Shown here one piece after another: positions 8,001-16,618 of a DNA stretch of 64,000 bases (positions are counted from its first letter, which is position 1; each line of letters starts with the position of its first letter). The translations under genes and the position numbers were made by a program. Source of the DNA: Neptuniibacter victor (GTDB taxonomy: Bacteria > Pseudomonadota > Gammaproteobacteria > Pseudomonadales > Balneatricaceae); the NCBI GenBank assembly GCA_027943745.1, contig AP025763.1:310001-374000 (forward strand), written 5' to 3'. Below the pieces are notes generated by a model that saw only the letters and a list, made by a program, of their open reading frames with translations, ran no database searches and had not been told where the DNA came from.

Positions 8001-8444
8001 CTAGTTGAAATATCCGAACCTAAATAGAACGCCTGCTGCTGCGAATAAAACTGAAAAAATAGTCACGGGGATGATATGCCAGGCCAGTGAATATAGATTG
8101 GCAGAAGTCAGATTAGGAATAATACGTAATCGGGCGTCTATAGCAAATAATACCGTTAGCAGGAGTAGGGAAAGCTTCACTGCGATAAGTTTACTGATAG
8201 GACTTGCTAGCTCAAGTAAACCCTCGCCAGTTGGCCAGATAGAATAACTTATCCACACGCCTGTAAGGATTTGGATAATGAGCGCTGGAATGCCTACCTT
8301 TTCATAGGCTGATTCAAAGGCACGGATGAAGGCAAGGTCGGTATTTTTTAATACACCCGGTAGTATGCCTATCGCCAGTACAAGGTGGCCTCCAGTCCAT
8401 ATTGTTGCTGCTAATAGATGTAGAAGAATGGCGAATTCGTACAT
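8001..8444 (-). CDS. CopD-like four-helix membrane protein
   Basis: 147 residues with four predicted transmembrane segments, at about 1-27, 50-72, 84-105 and 120-143. The start, with FAILLHLLAATIWTGGHLVL, has the conserved HLL..A.IWTGGH layout of the CopD/copper resistance D family, whose histidines may bind copper or haem. It lies 47 bases downstream of the cytochrome c peroxidase gene on the same strand, so it is probably the second gene of that operon. The function beyond family level is inference. Confidence 0.75.
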   Translation of the reverse strand: MYEFAILLHLLAATIWTGGHLVLAIGILPGVLKNTDLAFIRAFESAYEKVGIPALIIQILTGVWISYSIWPTGEGLLELASPISKLIAVKLSLLLLTVLFAIDARLRIIPNLTSANLYSLAWHIIPVTIFSVLFAAAGVLFRFGYFN

Positions 8445-8491
8445 GGTTTTCCTTGTAATAAAAATGCGGGGAGTACTACTTCCCCTGATTG

Positions 8492-9658
8492 TTACTTATT
8501 CAGTAAATGCTCATAACGTTGATCTGTCAGTGTTTTCATAAACGCGACAAGCGCATCGATACGCTGTGTTTTCAAGGCAGGCCCAGTTTCGAGCTCTTTG
8601 AGCGAAAGGTTGATGGGGACTTCAGCTGCACCCCAAGGCTTGCCCGTTTCCGGGTTGATCTGACGCTGTTTGCTGCGGCTGTTATATTTATCATAAAACA
8701 GTACCACGGTACGTAGGTCCTGAAAGACGCCGTTATGCATGTAGGGGCCTGTAACGGCAACATTACGTAGAGTTGGTACTTTAAACTTTCCTGCTTGTTT
8801 AGGGTCGTCTACCAATGGGTTGTTGAGCAAGCCCAGGTCGGCACTATCAAGACTGACGCCATTTTTTAAGCGACCTTCGATATTTGTCGGTACGCCAATA
8901 TTATGATATTCGTAATTTGTGAATGTTTCTTGAGCATGACGCTGCGATTTATTCAGCTGGTGGCAGAGATTACAGTTGGTGAACTGCTGTGAGAAAAATA
9001 GGGTACGCCCAAGCTCTTCTTGCTCCGTCATGGTGTATTCCCCTTTCAAATAGCGATCGTATTTTGAGTCGAATGGGGCAAAGAGCTCTGTGCGCTCAAA
9101 GCTTGCAATACTGTCAGCCATCGCGGCATAGCTTTGTTCTACATCTGAAAATAATGTATTGCCGTATATTTTTTTGAAAGATGCGACGTAGATAGGGTTT
9201 TCTTGTAAACGATCAACAATAGCTGATCGGCTCGGCATACCCATTTCTATCGGGTTTGTTGGCGGTCCACCGGCTTGCCCGGCTAGGCTATCTTCGCGGC
9301 CATCATGGAACTGCCCACCAATATATTTACCTTTGCTATCAAAGCTGAAACTGGGGCTAAACATAGCGTATGCTGCCGTAGGCGCGTTACGATCTCCTAA
9401 TGATTTCCCATCATCACCTAGCGAATATGCGCCGTTGACGCCGTTATCGCGAGGATCCGAAAAACCATGAGTCGGCGCATGGCAGGTAGCACAGGACTGT
9501 GTTTTATTCATGGATAAGTTTGTATCGAAGTATAAGCGTTCGCCGAGTTGCTCTTTGGTTAGCGTCATCGGGGTTTTATCTTGGTTAGAAGTGCCAACGC
9601 AGGCACTGAGAGCTAGCCCCAGTAGAGTGATTGCCAAAAAGTGAGTGCGCTTATACAT
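8492..9658 (-). CDS. Di-haem cytochrome c peroxidase (lipoprotein)
   Basis: 388 residues. It reduces hydrogen peroxide with electrons from cytochrome c in the periplasm, or belongs to the related MauG-type group. Two c-type haem sites are present: CATCH (Cys56, Cys59, His60) and CNLCH (Cys229, Cys232, His233). The signal ends in the lipobox LSAC with Cys20, so it is probably anchored to a membrane. This is unlike soluble CcpA. A perfect FNR/Anr site lies 75 bases upstream of the start codon. The CopD-like gene follows. The physiological donor is not identifiable here. Confidence 0.93.
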   Translation of the reverse strand: MYKRTHFLAITLLGLALSACVGTSNQDKTPMTLTKEQLGERLYFDTNLSMNKTQSCATCHAPTHGFSDPRDNGVNGAYSLGDDGKSLGDRNAPTAAYAMFSPSFSFDSKGKYIGGQFHDGREDSLAGQAGGPPTNPIEMGMPSRSAIVDRLQENPIYVASFKKIYGNTLFSDVEQSYAAMADSIASFERTELFAPFDSKYDRYLKGEYTMTEQEELGRTLFFSQQFTNCNLCHQLNKSQRHAQETFTNYEYHNIGVPTNIEGRLKNGVSLDSADLGLLNNPLVDDPKQAGKFKVPTLRNVAVTGPYMHNGVFQDLRTVVLFYDKYNSRSKQRQINPETGKPWGAAEVPINLSLKELETGPALKTQRIDALVAFMKTLTDQRYEHLLNK

Positions 9659-9690
9659 AAGTTAATAGCCGTAGAAAGATAAATGAAATT

Positions 9691-9709
9691 GATAATGGTT
9701 ATTAATTAT
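9691..9709. promoter_or_regulatory. Weak Fur-box-like sequence
   Basis: Begins GATAATG and matches about 12 of 19 positions of the Fur consensus. It lies 33 bases upstream of the cytochrome c peroxidase start. It is AT-rich and could be chance. It is listed because the target is a haem enzyme. Confidence 0.25.
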
Positions 9710-9732
9710 ATATTGGCTGAGTATGAACTGTA

Positions 9733-9746
9733 TTGATGTTTATCAA
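9733..9746. promoter_or_regulatory. FNR/Anr binding site
   Basis: TTGATGTTTATCAA is a perfect match to TTGAT-N4-ATCAA. Its centre is about 81 bases upstream of the cytochrome c peroxidase start codon on the minus strand and about 107 bases upstream of the GGDEF gene on the plus strand. Anaerobic or low-oxygen activation of cytochrome c peroxidase by FNR/Anr is known in other proteobacteria. Which side it controls here is inference. Confidence 0.85.
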
Positions 9747-9846
9747 ATTTTTCATCTGATTCAGTTAGATATCTAGTGGCAAAATGGGTGATCTTATGGG
9801 AAAACTATAGTTGGATAGTTAAACAACCTTATAAGGGCGAGTGTAG

Positions 9847-11283
9847 GTGAAATTTAAACAAAGGATGTTAGTGGTTGTCAGTCTACTCATTATTATCGGA
9901 TTCCTAGTGACTGCTAGCGTCAGCTTTTATCTGTCACGACAATCTGCACTTAATACACTGGTTGAGCATGAACTCCCGCTTACAAGCGATAATATTTATG
10001 CTGAAGTGCAGCGTGACTTAATAAAGCCAAGAACGGTATCGTCATTTATGGGGAATGATACGTTCTTAAAAGACTGGATTTTGGGGGGCGAGCAGGATGT
10101 TGCAGCAGTCACTCGATATTTAAAAGAGGTAAAGCAAAAGTACGGAGCTTTCACTGCTTTCATGGTCTCCGATTTAACACGTAATTATTATCATGCTGAG
10201 GGCATTCTTAAACAGGTGTCGGAGCAAGACTCACGTGATGATTGGTATTTTCGTGTTCGTCAGATGGCCAGTGATAATGAGTTAAATCTCGATCCAGATA
10301 TGGCTAATGGTGATGAATTAACCATATTTATTAACTTTAAAGTACGTACGTCTGATGGCTCTTTCCTGGGGGCTACAGGCCTAGGACTAAATTTAGCCAA
10401 CATCAAAACGATCCTTTCAGATTACCGCGCTCGTTATGGTAATAATGTCTTTTTTGTCACTCGGCAGGGAGACCTTTTATTGCATGACCAAGCGCTTCCG
10501 CTTGCCAGTAATCTCTATAAAGAGAGTGGTATGAGCGATGTAGTTAATGACATTTTATCGACTAAAGAGGGGCGGTTTTCGTATAGACGTGAAGGTAAAA
10601 CCTACTTATTGAATACACGCCATATAGAGGAGTTAGATCTTATTTTATGCGTAGAGGCTGAAGAGGGAAAAGCGGCGGAGCATCTCTTTACACCTTTACT
10701 CATTACATTACTTATCTGTGCGCTCGTTACAGGTGTCGTTCTTTTGTTATTGCTACGAGCACTTAATCATTATCAACAAGAGTTGGAAAGTGTGGCTTGG
10801 CAAGATCCTTTAACCGGGTTGTTAAATCGCCGTGCGTTTGCCGATCGTTATCAGCGCTATCAAAGTAGTCACTTGCGTAGCGAGAAGCCGCTATCATTAC
10901 TTATGATGGATATTGATCATTTTAAAGCGATTAATGATTTAGGTGGTCATGCGCGAGGAGATGATGTGCTGCAGTTGATCTCTGGTGTATTGAATCAGCG
11001 TTTAAGGCCATCCGATTGCTTAGGTCGATGGGGTGGTGAGGAGTTCATTCTACTACTGCCTGAAACCAACTTGGATCAAGCGAGTCGAATAGCGGAACGA
11101 ATAAGAAAAGAGGTAGAGGGGAGTGCCACTATTTTAGACGTTGCAGAGCAAGCGGTAACGTTGAGTATAGGTGTTGCAACTCAACGTGAAAGACTAGACC
11201 TGGATTTACATGTGCAATTAGCCGATACCGCTTTGTATGAGGCTAAAAATAAAGGCCGCAATAATGTATGTTGCGCAAGCTGA
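9847..11283 (+). CDS. Membrane diguanylate cyclase with periplasmic Cache-type sensor
   Basis: 478 residues. A first membrane helix (about 7-29), a large periplasmic region to about 280 with Cache features (YGAFTAFMVSD, GATGLGLNL), a second helix (about 284-306), then a GGDEF domain with DPLTGLLNRR, DIDHFK and GGEEF, so it should make c-di-GMP. RPSD five residues before GGEEF is an intact product-inhibition I-site. The start is a GTG at 9847. It is divergent from the cytochrome c peroxidase and shares the FNR-site intergenic region. Confidence 0.93.
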   Translation: MKFKQRMLVVVSLLIIIGFLVTASVSFYLSRQSALNTLVEHELPLTSDNIYAEVQRDLIKPRTVSSFMGNDTFLKDWILGGEQDVAAVTRYLKEVKQKYGAFTAFMVSDLTRNYYHAEGILKQVSEQDSRDDWYFRVRQMASDNELNLDPDMANGDELTIFINFKVRTSDGSFLGATGLGLNLANIKTILSDYRARYGNNVFFVTRQGDLLLHDQALPLASNLYKESGMSDVVNDILSTKEGRFSYRREGKTYLLNTRHIEELDLILCVEAEEGKAAEHLFTPLLITLLICALVTGVVLLLLLRALNHYQQELESVAWQDPLTGLLNRRAFADRYQRYQSSHLRSEKPLSLLMMDIDHFKAINDLGGHARGDDVLQLISGVLNQRLRPSDCLGRWGGEEFILLLPETNLDQASRIAERIRKEVEGSATILDVAEQAVTLSIGVATQRERLDLDLHVQLADTALYEAKNKGRNNVCCAS

Positions 11284-11293
11284 GGCTTGGCAG

Positions 11294-11575
11294 TTACTTA
11301 CGATAAATCGTTTCTATTAAATGCCAGCCAAAGCGTGTTTTTACCGGACCGTGGACAACATGTAGTGGTTTTTTGAAGACAACGTCTTCAAAAGGTTTAA
11401 CCATCTGACCACGCCCAAATTCGCCGAGGTCCCCTCCGCGCTTAGCGGTAGGGCAAAATGAATGTTTCTTTGCTAACTTAGCGAAGTCGGACCCTAATTT
11501 AAGCTGCTTTTTAAGCTTCTCAGCTTGGTCGCGTGTTTTTACCAAAATATGTCTTGCACAGGCGCGCTTTGCCAT
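11294..11575 (-). CDS. ppiC: Parvulin-type peptidyl-prolyl isomerase
   Basis: 93 residues, the size of stand-alone cytosolic parvulin PpiC. Family motifs are ARHILVK at the start, FAKLAKKHSFCPTAKRGGDLGEF in the middle and TRFGWHLIE at the end. There is no signal peptide. It catalyses cis-trans isomerisation of prolyl bonds. It converges on the GGDEF gene and lies downstream of the bacterioferritin pair, separated from it by a long perfect hairpin that probably ends the bfr transcript. Confidence 0.93.
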   Translation of the reverse strand: MAKRACARHILVKTRDQAEKLKKQLKLGSDFAKLAKKHSFCPTAKRGGDLGEFGRGQMVKPFEDVVFKKPLHVVHGPVKTRFGWHLIETIYRK

Positions 11576-11659
11576 TTTTAACTCTCAATAGTGTTTATTT
11601 CTTCATTATAAGGCAAATAGAGTTGAAGTGGGGAAATCGATAAGGCTGTTATTTTTAAT

Positions 11660-11706
11660 GATCAGTCTTAAAAGCGTGTAGCTAGGGCACGCTTTTAAGA
11701 CTGATC
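11660..11706. terminator. Long perfect hairpin, probable bidirectional terminator
   Basis: A 19-bp perfect inverted repeat (11660-11678 with 11688-11706) around a 9-base loop. The core is AAAAGCGTG/CACGCTTTT, the A-stem-T layout of a bidirectional intrinsic terminator for the bfr operon. The outer arms GATCAGTCTT/AAGACTGATC extend it well beyond the usual 8-10 bp. Confidence 0.6.
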
Positions 11707-11721
11707 CAGATGGTTCGTTGA

Positions 11722-12192
11722 TTAGCCCATCTGTGATTGTAGATAGTTCTGTAAACCAATTTTATCTATTAATCCAAGCTGTTTCTCTAGCCAATAGGCG
11801 TGGTCAATTTCTGTGTCTTCAAGCAGCTGTAAAAGAACTTCACGACTTTGGTAATCTTTCTCTTCCTCGCAGAGCTTAATCGTGTCTTTTAAACGTTGCG
11901 CTACTTCATATTCGACACGCAGATCGCTTTCTAGCATTGAGGGGACATCTGTGCCGACTTTAAAACCCTCGCGTTTGGTCATATCTGGAACGCCTTCTAA
12001 AAATAGCATGCGCTCGATTAGAGCCGCGGCGTGGCCTTTTTCGTCGTCAAATTCGTGATCAATGCGTTCGTATAGTTTTTGCAAGCCCCAGTCATCGTAC
12101 ATGCGAGAATGGATGAAATATTGGTCCATTGCCGCAAGCTCTAACGCAAGAAGACTGTTTAGTGCATTGATAACTCGTTGATTGCCTTTCAT
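11722..12192 (-). CDS. bfr: Bacterioferritin, ferroxidase-type subunit lacking the haem methionine
   Basis: 156 residues of the Bfr four-helix fold, which stores iron in 24-mer shells. The ferroxidase ligands known from E. coli are all found: Glu18, Glu51, His54, Glu94, and the Glu-x-x-His pair at 128/131. Position 52, the haem-ligating Met in E. coli Bfr, is Lys here, so this subunit should oxidise iron but not bind haem by itself. It is 12 bases downstream of the second subunit and probably co-assembles with it. Confidence 0.95.
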   Translation of the reverse strand: MKGNQRVINALNSLLALELAAMDQYFIHSRMYDDWGLQKLYERIDHEFDDEKGHAAALIERMLFLEGVPDMTKREGFKVGTDVPSMLESDLRVEYEVAQRLKDTIKLCEEEKDYQSREVLLQLLEDTEIDHAYWLEKQLGLIDKIGLQNYLQSQMG

Positions 12193-12204
12193 CGTAGCCT
12201 CCGA

Positions 12205-12669
12205 TTACATTTGGGACTGTAGGTAATTTTCAGTACCTGTGTTGTCGATTAAATATTGTTGTGTTTCGATCCAATCAACATGTTCTTCTTCGTATTCAAG
12301 GATCTCTTCTAATAAATCGCGGCTGATGTAGTCAGATGCAGATTCACAGAAGGCAATGGCTTCGCGCAGCTCAGTCAGCTGTTCCATCTGAAATTCCATA
12401 TCACACTGAAGCATCTCTTGAGTATGTTCTCCAATTCGCAAACGCCCTAGTTGTTGTAAGTTAGGTAGACCTTCAAGAAATAAGATACGTTCAATTAGCT
12501 CATCGGCTTGTTTCATATCTTTGATTGATTTTTTATAAGATTTTTCATTAAGTGCATCGAGCCCCCAGTTTTTATACATACGGGCATGTAGAAAAAACTG
12601 ATTGATGGATGTGAGCTCACTTGTCAAAACCTTATTTAGATAACCAATGACTTGTTTATCGCCTTGCAT
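12205..12669 (-). CDS. bfr: Bacterioferritin, haem-binding subunit with degenerate ferroxidase site
   Basis: 154 residues. Met52, the axial haem ligand, is present (KDMKQAD), and Glu18, Glu127 and His130 are kept. Glu51 is Asp, His54 is Gln and Glu94 is Gln, so the di-iron site is probably weak or inactive. It is the first gene of the two-gene bfr operon, divergent from bfd across a 340-base AT-rich region. Together the two genes resemble the two-subunit bacterioferritins known in some Neisseria and Pseudomonas species. Confidence 0.95.
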   Translation of the reverse strand: MQGDKQVIGYLNKVLTSELTSINQFFLHARMYKNWGLDALNEKSYKKSIKDMKQADELIERILFLEGLPNLQQLGRLRIGEHTQEMLQCDMEFQMEQLTELREAIAFCESASDYISRDLLEEILEYEEEHVDWIETQQYLIDNTGTENYLQSQM

Positions 12670-12872
12670 GGGAGATCTCCTTTGACTATAACCGCCCAGC
12701 GAATAGGTTGGGTTAGCAATTTAGGTGGCAAAAAGTCTAGTTTAGTGTCTGTGTTTAATCAAATTTATCCCTTTAAAAACAGTCGCTTGAAAATGTTAAT
12801 GAGTTAGATTCGTATTGTTTATTTTGGCAGATATTTATATTTAACAAACCTTAATTCAGATTAAAAACCATT

Positions 12873-12895
12873 TAACCAAGTAAATCAGTTGGTTA
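12873..12895. promoter_or_regulatory. Inverted repeat, candidate operator
   Basis: TAACCAA (12873-12879) and TTGGTTA (12889-12895) with a 9-base spacer. No T-run follows. The size and spacing suit a dimeric regulator; its identity is unknown. Confidence 0.35.
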
Positions 12896-12985
12896 TCTTT
12901 GTTTATGAAGGTGATTCAATTAAAGCTCATTAATAATAATAATTTTCAATCACATTCTTACTAAATTCATTGAAATATTTATTGT

Positions 12986-13000
12986 TGATAATTATTATCA
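12986..13000. promoter_or_regulatory. Fur box upstream of bfd
   Basis: TGATAATTATTATCA is a perfect 7-1-7 inverted repeat matching the Fur consensus. It sits about 9 bases before the only in-frame start codon of bfd, where bound Fur would block transcription or initiation in iron-replete cells. Confidence 0.85.
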
Positions 13001-13009
13001 TTAACTTAT

Positions 13010-13225
13010 TTGAATGAGATTGGTTATTATTTAAATGTTTGTATCTGTGAAAATATTACTTGTGGTGAAATTCGTGAGGCGGTAGATCAGGGAGCGCGTA
13101 GCGTACGCGATCTCAATAAGCAGCTGTCGGTTGGAGGGCAGTGCGGTAAGTGTGTTTGTACCGCACGTAAAGTAATGAAAGACCATTTGGTTGAAACTGA
13201 TTACGATCTGGCTGTTCCTGCTTAG
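13010..13225 (+). CDS. bfd: Bacterioferritin-associated ferredoxin
   Basis: 71 residues. Bfd carries one [2Fe-2S] cluster and reduces the iron core of bacterioferritin so iron can be released. The four ligands are visible: the CIC pair near the N-terminus and GGQCGKC in the second half. No in-frame ATG or GTG exists upstream of the first cysteine. The TTG at 13010 is the only standard choice and adds about eight residues compared with E. coli Bfd. No clear ribosome site precedes it, so the start is uncertain. It is divergent from the two bfr genes. Confidence 0.88.
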   Translation: MNEIGYYLNVCICENITCGEIREAVDQGARSVRDLNKQLSVGGQCGKCVCTARKVMKDHLVETDYDLAVPA

Positions 13226-13230
13226 TTGCT

Positions 13231-14061
13231 CTACTTTAAAATATCGATTGCTTTAGTCAGGGTTTCAGAGACTGGTGAATCTAGTTTTAGATCAAGAATA
13301 GAATCGGCCCGAGTAACGCCTAGTGTTAATGCGCAGATTGGTTTCTGCCATTCATTTGCTCTTTTACAAAATCTATACCCTGAATAAACCATCAAAGAAC
13401 TTCCCACTGTCAGTAATCCATCTGCTTGTTTGATAGTGTCTAAGGCATTAAAAACACGTTCTTTAGGGACGTTGTCGCCAAAGTAAACGACATCAGGTTT
13501 GAGGATTCCCCCGCAGCGTTCGCATGCAGGCACGGTAAAGCTTTCGAAGTGTACGCTTTCTAAATCAGCATCGCCGTCTGGTTTGGCAGAGGCTTTTAAG
13601 GTTTTGAAGTGAGGGTTATCTAATAAGCTACGATCATGAATATTTACACGATCATACAATGCATGACATTCCATACATTTAACTTTATCCGAGCGACCAT
13701 GTAGATCGATTACCTGTTGACTACCAGCTTTTTGGTGCAGACGATCGACATTCTGTGTGATCAATAGCTGGATATATCCGAGTTGCTCTAACTTAGTTAA
13801 AGCAATATGCGCTTCACTAGGGTGAGCATCTCGAATGGTCGGCCAGCCGATTAAGCTGCGCGCCCAATAGCGTTGGCGCGCATAATGGCTTTGCATAAAC
13901 TCTTTATGTTGGACCGGAGCCGAGTGCTGCCAGTTACCCTGTTTATCTCGATAAGCGGGTATTCCAGAATCAGTACTAACCCCTGCACCGGTGAGAATGA
14001 CTAGACGCGGGTTATTTTGGATAAAGAGAGCAAGTTGCTCAGCAGGTTCAATAGTCGGCAT
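13231..14061 (-). CDS. NAD-dependent protein deacetylase, sirtuin family
   Basis: 276 residues. The Rossmann NAD motif is GAGVSTDSGIPAYR (25-38), the ribose-binding TQNVD lies at 102-106, the catalytic His is 121 in LHGR, and zinc Cys pairs are CMEC (129-132) and CERC further on. The layout resembles class II (SIRT4-like) sirtuins. Bacterial members remove acyl groups from lysines or act as ADP-ribosyl or lipoamidase enzymes; the substrate cannot be read here. It is convergent with bfd, 5 bases apart. Confidence 0.93.
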   Translation of the reverse strand: MPTIEPAEQLALFIQNNPRLVILTGAGVSTDSGIPAYRDKQGNWQHSAPVQHKEFMQSHYARQRYWARSLIGWPTIRDAHPSEAHIALTKLEQLGYIQLLITQNVDRLHQKAGSQQVIDLHGRSDKVKCMECHALYDRVNIHDRSLLDNPHFKTLKASAKPDGDADLESVHFESFTVPACERCGGILKPDVVYFGDNVPKERVFNALDTIKQADGLLTVGSSLMVYSGYRFCKRANEWQKPICALTLGVTRADSILDLKLDSPVSETLTKAIDILK

Positions 14062-14103
14062 AAACTCAATAGTCGAAGCGTGTTTACTGTTAGTTTATCG
14101 CAT

Positions 14104-14143
14104 ATAAAAAAAACCGCGCATTCGTTTCCGATATGCGCGGTTT
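14104..14143 (-). terminator. Rho-independent terminator of malate synthase
   Basis: AAACCGCGCAT (14111-14121) pairs with ATGCGCGGTTT (14133-14143). On the minus strand it is followed by a T-run, complementary to the A-run at 14106-14110. It lies 36 bases after the glcB stop codon. Confidence 0.88.
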
Positions 14144-14178
14144 TAATATCTGCTAGTTTTGCTCGGAGTTAGTACTTA

Positions 14179-16356
14179 TTAAGCACCAAACTTTGCTTTA
14201 GCCTCGATACGACGGCGGTGCAAAACTGGCTCAGTGTAACCATTAGGTTGTTTGCAGCCTTCGATTACTAGCTCGCAAGCGGCAGCAAACGCGATGCTAT
14301 CTTCAAAGTTAGGTGACATTGGGCGATAGAGTGGGTCGTTGTCGTTTTGGCGATCAACGACTGCAGCCATACGCTTTAATGTTTCCATAACTTGAGCTTC
14401 TGAACAGATGCCGTGACGTAACCAGTTTGCAATGTGCTGGCTAGATATACGCAAGGTAGCGCGATCTTCCATTAAGCCTACATCATTAATATCGGGTACT
14501 TTAGAGCAGCCAACACCCTGATCTACCCAGCGTACAACATAGCCAAGGATACCTTGGGCGTTGTTATCTAGCTCTTCTTGGATCTCTGTTTCGTTCCAAG
14601 TTGGATTCGCTTCAACCGGAATGGTCAGGATGTTATCTAGATCTGCACGGGTGCGAGACTTAAGTTCGTCCTGACGGGCAAACACATCTACTTGATGGTA
14701 ATGCGTTGCGTGAAGCACTGCTGCTGTAGGAGATGGAACCCATGCCGTATTAGCACCTGATAAAGGGTGACCTATTTTAGCTTTTAGCATGTTGGCCATC
14801 TGATCAGGTATCGGCCACATGCCTTTACCAATTTGAGCACGCCCTTGCAGGCCACAAAGAAGGCCGTTATCCACGTTCCAATCTTCGTAAGAGGAGATCC
14901 AAGCCGCTTGTTTCATATCACCTTTGCGGATCATTGGACCTGCTTCCATTGATGTATGTATCTCATCACCGGTGCGATCAAGGAAACCTGTATTGATAAA
15001 TACCACACGCTCTTTGGCTGCGCGGATGCACTCTTTAAGGTTAACAGTTGTACGGCGTTCTTCGTCCATGATGCCCATTTTCATGGTGAAGCGCTCTAAT
15101 CCCAGCATATCTTCAATACGGGCGAAGAGTTCGTTAGCAAAAGCCACTTCTTCGGGGCCGTGCATCTTCGGTTTTACGATGTAAGTAGAGCCAGTTTTAG
15201 TGTTGCTGAATTGGCCATTACCCTGCATATCGTGGATAGAGATAAGGGTCGTAACTACACCGTCCATAATCCCTTCAGGGATCTCGTTACCATGCTTATC
15301 AAGAATCGCTTCGTTCGTCATTAGATGACCTACGTTGCGAACAAACATAAGACTGCGGCCTTTAAGTGCGATATTAGAGCCATCTAATGCTGTGAATTCT
15401 CGATCTGCATTGATGGTACGCGTGAACGTTTTTCCGCCTTTGCTCACTTCTTCTGTCAGGTCTCCTTTCATTAGACCCAACCAGTTACGATAGATGACAA
15501 CTTTATCATCGCCATCTACTGCTGCGACAGAATCTTCACAGTCCATGATAGCGGTTAATGCTGCTTCCATAACGATATCTTTGATGCCTGCAGCATCATC
15601 TTTACCGATACCATTGTCACGATCGATCTGCACTTCGAAATGAAGACCGTTGTTCTTAAATAAAATGGATGCGGGTGATGAAGCATCGCCAGTAAAACCA
15701 ATTAACTTTGTGCTATCGGCTAATGTGCTTTCGCTGCCATTAGTCATTGCAACCGCTAGTTGGCCATCGACGATAGAGTAGCCGGCAGAATCTTTATGGG
15801 AGCCAGAGGCAAGTGCTGCGGCTTGATCTAAAAACTCACGAGCTGCAGAAATTACTTTGGCACCACGTGCAGGATTGTAAGCCCCTGTTTTTTCGGCGCC
15901 ACCCTCTTCGGATACCGCATCGGTTCCGTACAGAGCATCATAAAGGCTGCCCCAGCGCGCATTCGCAGCATTGAGTGCAAAGCGAGCATTCATTACGGGT
16001 ACTACCAGCTGCGGTCCAGCCATGGTTGCCATTTCAGGGTCAACATTGGCGGTTGTCGCGGTGAAATCTTCGCCTTCAGGTAGGAGATAGCCGATCTCAG
16101 TAAGAAAGCCTTTATAGGCTTCTAAGTTAAATGCTTGGCCTTGGCGCTCGCGGTGCCAAGCATCTATTTGTTCTTGGATTGCATCACGTTTAACAAGAAG
16201 ATCGCGATTTTTAGGTGCTAAGTCGTGAACAAGTGCATCAAAGCCAGCCCAAAACTGTTCGCTTGTAACGCCAGTGCCTGGCAGTGCTTCGTTGTTGACG
16301 AAATTGTATAGAGACGCTGCAACTTGAAGACCGCCGCTCTGTATCCTTTGACTCAT
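14179..16356 (-). CDS. glcB: Malate synthase G
   Basis: 725 residues from ATG 16356, matching the 723 of E. coli GlcB. A TTG at 16371 would add five. It condenses glyoxylate with acetyl-CoA to malate in the glyoxylate bypass and glycolate use. The single-chain G form is shown by its length, by the [10 protein letters not shown] segment and by the [10 protein letters not shown] region of the TIM barrel. The C-terminal domain holds GVGCSKVPD. Neither isocitrate lyase nor glycolate oxidase genes are adjacent, so the gene stands alone. It is divergent from a hydrolase gene. Confidence 0.97.
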   Translation of the reverse strand: MSQRIQSGGLQVAASLYNFVNNEALPGTGVTSEQFWAGFDALVHDLAPKNRDLLVKRDAIQEQIDAWHRERQGQAFNLEAYKGFLTEIGYLLPEGEDFTATTANVDPEMATMAGPQLVVPVMNARFALNAANARWGSLYDALYGTDAVSEEGGAEKTGAYNPARGAKVISAAREFLDQAAALASGSHKDSAGYSIVDGQLAVAMTNGSESTLADSTKLIGFTGDASSPASILFKNNGLHFEVQIDRDNGIGKDDAAGIKDIVMEAALTAIMDCEDSVAAVDGDDKVVIYRNWLGLMKGDLTEEVSKGGKTFTRTINADREFTALDGSNIALKGRSLMFVRNVGHLMTNEAILDKHGNEIPEGIMDGVVTTLISIHDMQGNGQFSNTKTGSTYIVKPKMHGPEEVAFANELFARIEDMLGLERFTMKMGIMDEERRTTVNLKECIRAAKERVVFINTGFLDRTGDEIHTSMEAGPMIRKGDMKQAAWISSYEDWNVDNGLLCGLQGRAQIGKGMWPIPDQMANMLKAKIGHPLSGANTAWVPSPTAAVLHATHYHQVDVFARQDELKSRTRADLDNILTIPVEANPTWNETEIQEELDNNAQGILGYVVRWVDQGVGCSKVPDINDVGLMEDRATLRISSQHIANWLRHGICSEAQVMETLKRMAAVVDRQNDNDPLYRPMSPNFEDSIAFAAACELVIEGCKQPNGYTEPVLHRRRIEAKAKFGA

Positions 16357-16618
16357 AATGAATTGCCCCAATTATATGTTCTGCCAGTCCAGGTGCGAGG
16401 CAACCGTGACTGAATGAAGTCGAAGCTGCTATAGAGTGCAGCTCTCATTGTGCATTGCAACAGTAGCGCAAACAGGAGTGGATGTCGCCTAAGTAGGCCC
16501 TAAAGTATGATAACTACGCCTTATGTTCGGTATAAGTTGAGCGAATGTGGTGCAATATAAGCTACAGTTATAGAGAGTATTGGCTGTTTTTGTGTCGCCA
16601 GTGTATTAGGAAAAGCGT

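Larger units (their letters stand above)
12670..13009. other. Intergenic region between divergent bfr and bfd
   Basis: 340 bases, strongly AT-rich, with no gene. It holds a 7-bp inverted repeat at 12873-12895 and a perfect Fur box at 12986-13000. A run of TAATAATAATAAT near 12931-12942 may be a further weak Fur-like site. Both flanking genes handle iron, so it probably carries both promoters; I cannot fix the hexamers with confidence. Confidence 0.6.
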
